A stretch of 64,000 bases of DNA, taken from Tatumella citrea. Its GTDB lineage: Bacteria; Pseudomonadota; Gammaproteobacteria; Enterobacterales; Enterobacteriaceae. Shown piece by piece: positions 62,578 to 64,000 of the stretch (position 1 is the first letter of the stretch; each line of letters opens with the position of its first letter). A model generated the notes under the pieces. It saw only the letters and a program-made list of their open reading frames with translations, searched no databases and had not been told where the DNA came from. Made by a program: the position numbers and the translations under genes. The stretch covers positions 3,596,001 through 3,660,000 of the forward strand of contig NZ_CP015579.1 of NCBI RefSeq assembly GCF_002163585.1. The letters run 5' to 3'.

Positions 62578-63054
62578 ATGATTATTCTGATGGTGATACT
62601 CGCCATTATTGGCGGTGCGTTGCTCAGTGTACAGGCAGCTGTTAACGGTAAGCTTGGGGCAACCCAGGGGGCTATCCGCACCACCTTTCTGACCTTTCTT
62701 TGTGGCACTGCAGTCAGTGCGCTGCTGGTCATCTTTCTGGAACCGGCACACAGCATCACTCTGTTTGATGTCCCGAAATGGCAGCTAACCGGATCATTCC
62801 TTGGCCTTGCCTATGTACTGACCATGGTTTTTGCTGTGCAGCGTATCGGCACTGCCGTGGCTACCGTGGCAGTGATTCTTGGACAACTGGCGATGTCGAT
62901 GATGATTGACAGCTTTGGCTGGCTGGGCAACCACGCCATTCCTCTGTCGTGGAATCGCATCCTGGCTGCGGTGTGTCTGGTGATTGCGCTCTGGTTTATC
63001 TATAGCGGGAATAAATCTGCATCTCAGGCCAGCCAGAAAAAACGTGCCGGATAA
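62578..63054 (+). CDS. YdcZ-type DMT-superfamily membrane protein (second of pair)
   Basis: A 158-residue paralogue of the preceding gene with the same plan: GGALLSVQAAVNGKLG at the start (compare GMGLSVEAGILGPLG), LTGSFLGLAYVLTMVFAV in the middle and SWNRILAAVCLVIALWFIYSG at the end. Two bases after its partner, so surely co-transcribed; the pair probably forms a heterodimer. A basic tail (SQKKRAG) ends it. Confidence 0.86.
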   Translation: MIILMVILAIIGGALLSVQAAVNGKLGATQGAIRTTFLTFLCGTAVSALLVIFLEPAHSITLFDVPKWQLTGSFLGLAYVLTMVFAVQRIGTAVATVAVILGQLAMSMMIDSFGWLGNHAIPLSWNRILAAVCLVIALWFIYSGNKSASQASQKKRAG

Positions 63055-63152
63055 TCCTACATGGCCTTGTTCTGAACACCGGGTTCAGGATAAGGCTCCG
63101 CACAGCCGGTAGTGATGGTCGCGCATAATTGTTCGGACGAAACGCAGAAACG

Positions 63153-63179
63153 AAAAAAGGACCCGAAGGGTCCTTTTTT
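63153..63179. terminator. Bidirectional terminator between YdcZ pair and tRNA-Gly
   Basis: AAAAAAGGACCC and GGGTCCTTTTTT pair around a short loop with A and T runs, so it ends both the transporter pair (plus) and the tRNA-Gly operon (minus). Confidence 0.92.
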
Positions 63180-63221
63180 CTGTGAAACACAGAGGCAATT
63201 GTCATTCTGTATCTCTGAATC

Positions 63222-63297
<76 letters not shown>

Positions 63298-63337
63298 AGG
63301 GTGGTGCTTTTTACATCTGTAACTTTACATCTTAATC

Positions 63338-63413
<76 letters not shown>

Positions 63414-63453
63414 GCCGGCAACGTATAAATTTCTTCATCGTTACGGGGTGCGA

Positions 63454-63481
63454 ATTATACGAGAATAATTTCCCGGCGCAA
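63454..63481 (-). promoter_or_regulatory. Stable-RNA promoter of the tRNA-Gly operon
   Basis: On the minus strand -35 TTGCGC (63476-63481), a 16-base spacer and a perfect -10 TATAAT (63454-63459), followed by a GC-rich stretch (CGCACCCCG). The short spacer and GC-rich discriminator are typical of stringently controlled tRNA promoters. Confidence 0.85.
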
Positions 63482-63562
63482 GCCCCGCAGATGATATTTT
63501 TCCTGCTTTTATGCTGACTGCTGCTTTAATCGGCAGGTTGCTGACAGATTAGACAATTTAGC

Positions 63563-64000
63563 TTAAAGCTTAAGGAAATTTTCGCGGTAGTAACGCAGTT
63601 CCGCCACTGATTCACGAATATCGTCCAGCGCCTGGTGGGTACCGGCTTTTTTAAAGCCAGGTAAAATCTCCGGCTTCCAGCGACGAGCCAGCTCTTTCAG
63701 AGTACTGACATCCAGGGCCCGATAATGGAACCAGGCTTCCAGCTCTGGCATATATTTATATAAAAAGCGCCGGTCCTGACCGATACTGTTGCCGCAGATA
63801 GGTGAGGCATTAGCCGGAACCCATTGTTTTAAAAATTCCAGGGTCGCCAACTCAGCAGCACGGTCGTCATATTCGCTACGTTTCACCCTGTCTACCAGAC
63901 CGCTGCCGGTATGAGTTCGGACATTCCAGTCATCCATCAGAGCCAGTTGCGCATCTGACTGATGAACGGCAATCACCGGCCCTTCTGCCAGAATATTCAG
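63563..64000 (-). CDS. orn: Oligoribonuclease Orn, 5' end cut by window edge
   Basis: DEDDh-family 3'-5' exonuclease that clears 2-5-nt RNAs (essential in E. coli, also degrades pGpG). The frame is open to base 64000; about the first 36 residues, with the DxE metal motif, lie outside. Visible part: [44 protein letters not shown], then [14 protein letters not shown] with the catalytic His and Asp. Adjacent to tRNA-Gly genes as in E. coli. Confidence 0.97.
   Translation of the reverse strand: MNILAEGPVIAVHQSDAQLALMDDWNVRTHTGSGLVDRVKRSEYDDRAAELATLEFLKQWVPANASPICGNSIGQDRRFLYKYMPELEAWFHYRALDVSTLKELARRWKPEILPGFKKAGTHQALDDIRESVAELRYYRENFLKL

Overview
The window is chromosomal DNA from a gammaproteobacterium of the order Enterobacterales. 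Nearly every core gene can be matched by eye to an Escherichia coli counterpart of similar length. Gene order is that of enterics but trimmed, which fits Erwiniaceae (Pantoea/Tatumella-like) better than E. coli itself; the genus is an inference. Two blocks that lie far apart in E. coli (alx to yraL/rsmI, and cybC/pmbA to orn) are joined here, with rnpB and an organosulfur-like accessory cluster at the joint.

Layout. 1-8063: partial alx, sstT, yqjA-mzrA, yqjC-like, yqjD-yqjE-yqjK, yqjG, yhaJ, yhaK. 8084-13114: dolP-diaA-yraN-lpoA on the minus strand, divergent rsmI, then RNase P RNA (rnpB) with a readable promoter and terminator. 13235-21413: accessory cluster of a LysR regulator, an SsuA-like binding protein, an LLM-class flavin monooxygenase, an acyl-CoA-dehydrogenase-fold enzyme, a Tat-exported second binding protein, an ABC permease and ATPase, and a class II aldolase/adducin protein. 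This is the best candidate for an undescribed pathway. 21459-29285: cybC, pmbA, darP, mpl, fbp, a chemoreceptor, ppa, ytfP. 29288-38206: tamB-tamA, ytfL/paeA behind a structured leader, ytfK, cysQ. 38408-42678: fklB, oapA/ytfB, the rpsF-priB-rpsR-rplI ribosomal operon, ivy, bsmA.

42679-58907 is the classic minus-strand superoperon, transcribed nnr-tsaE-amiB-mutL-miaA-hfq-hflX-hflK-hflC-yjeT-purA-nsrR-rnr-rlmB. It covers metabolite repair, tRNA modification, cell separation, mismatch repair, RNA chaperoning, membrane proteolysis control, purine synthesis, NO sensing and RNA decay.

58908-59723 has no credible gene. It carries two perfect DnaA boxes flanking a perfect IHF consensus, at the place where E. 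coli has datA, so I read it as a datA-type DnaA-ATP hydrolysis locus; queG, which E. coli has beside it, is absent. After it come a class IV aminotransferase, an 11-copy perfect octamer repeat, and three identical tRNA-Gly(GCC) genes split 1+2 by an insert of a LysR regulator and a tandem pair of YdcZ-type small transporters. The window ends inside orn.
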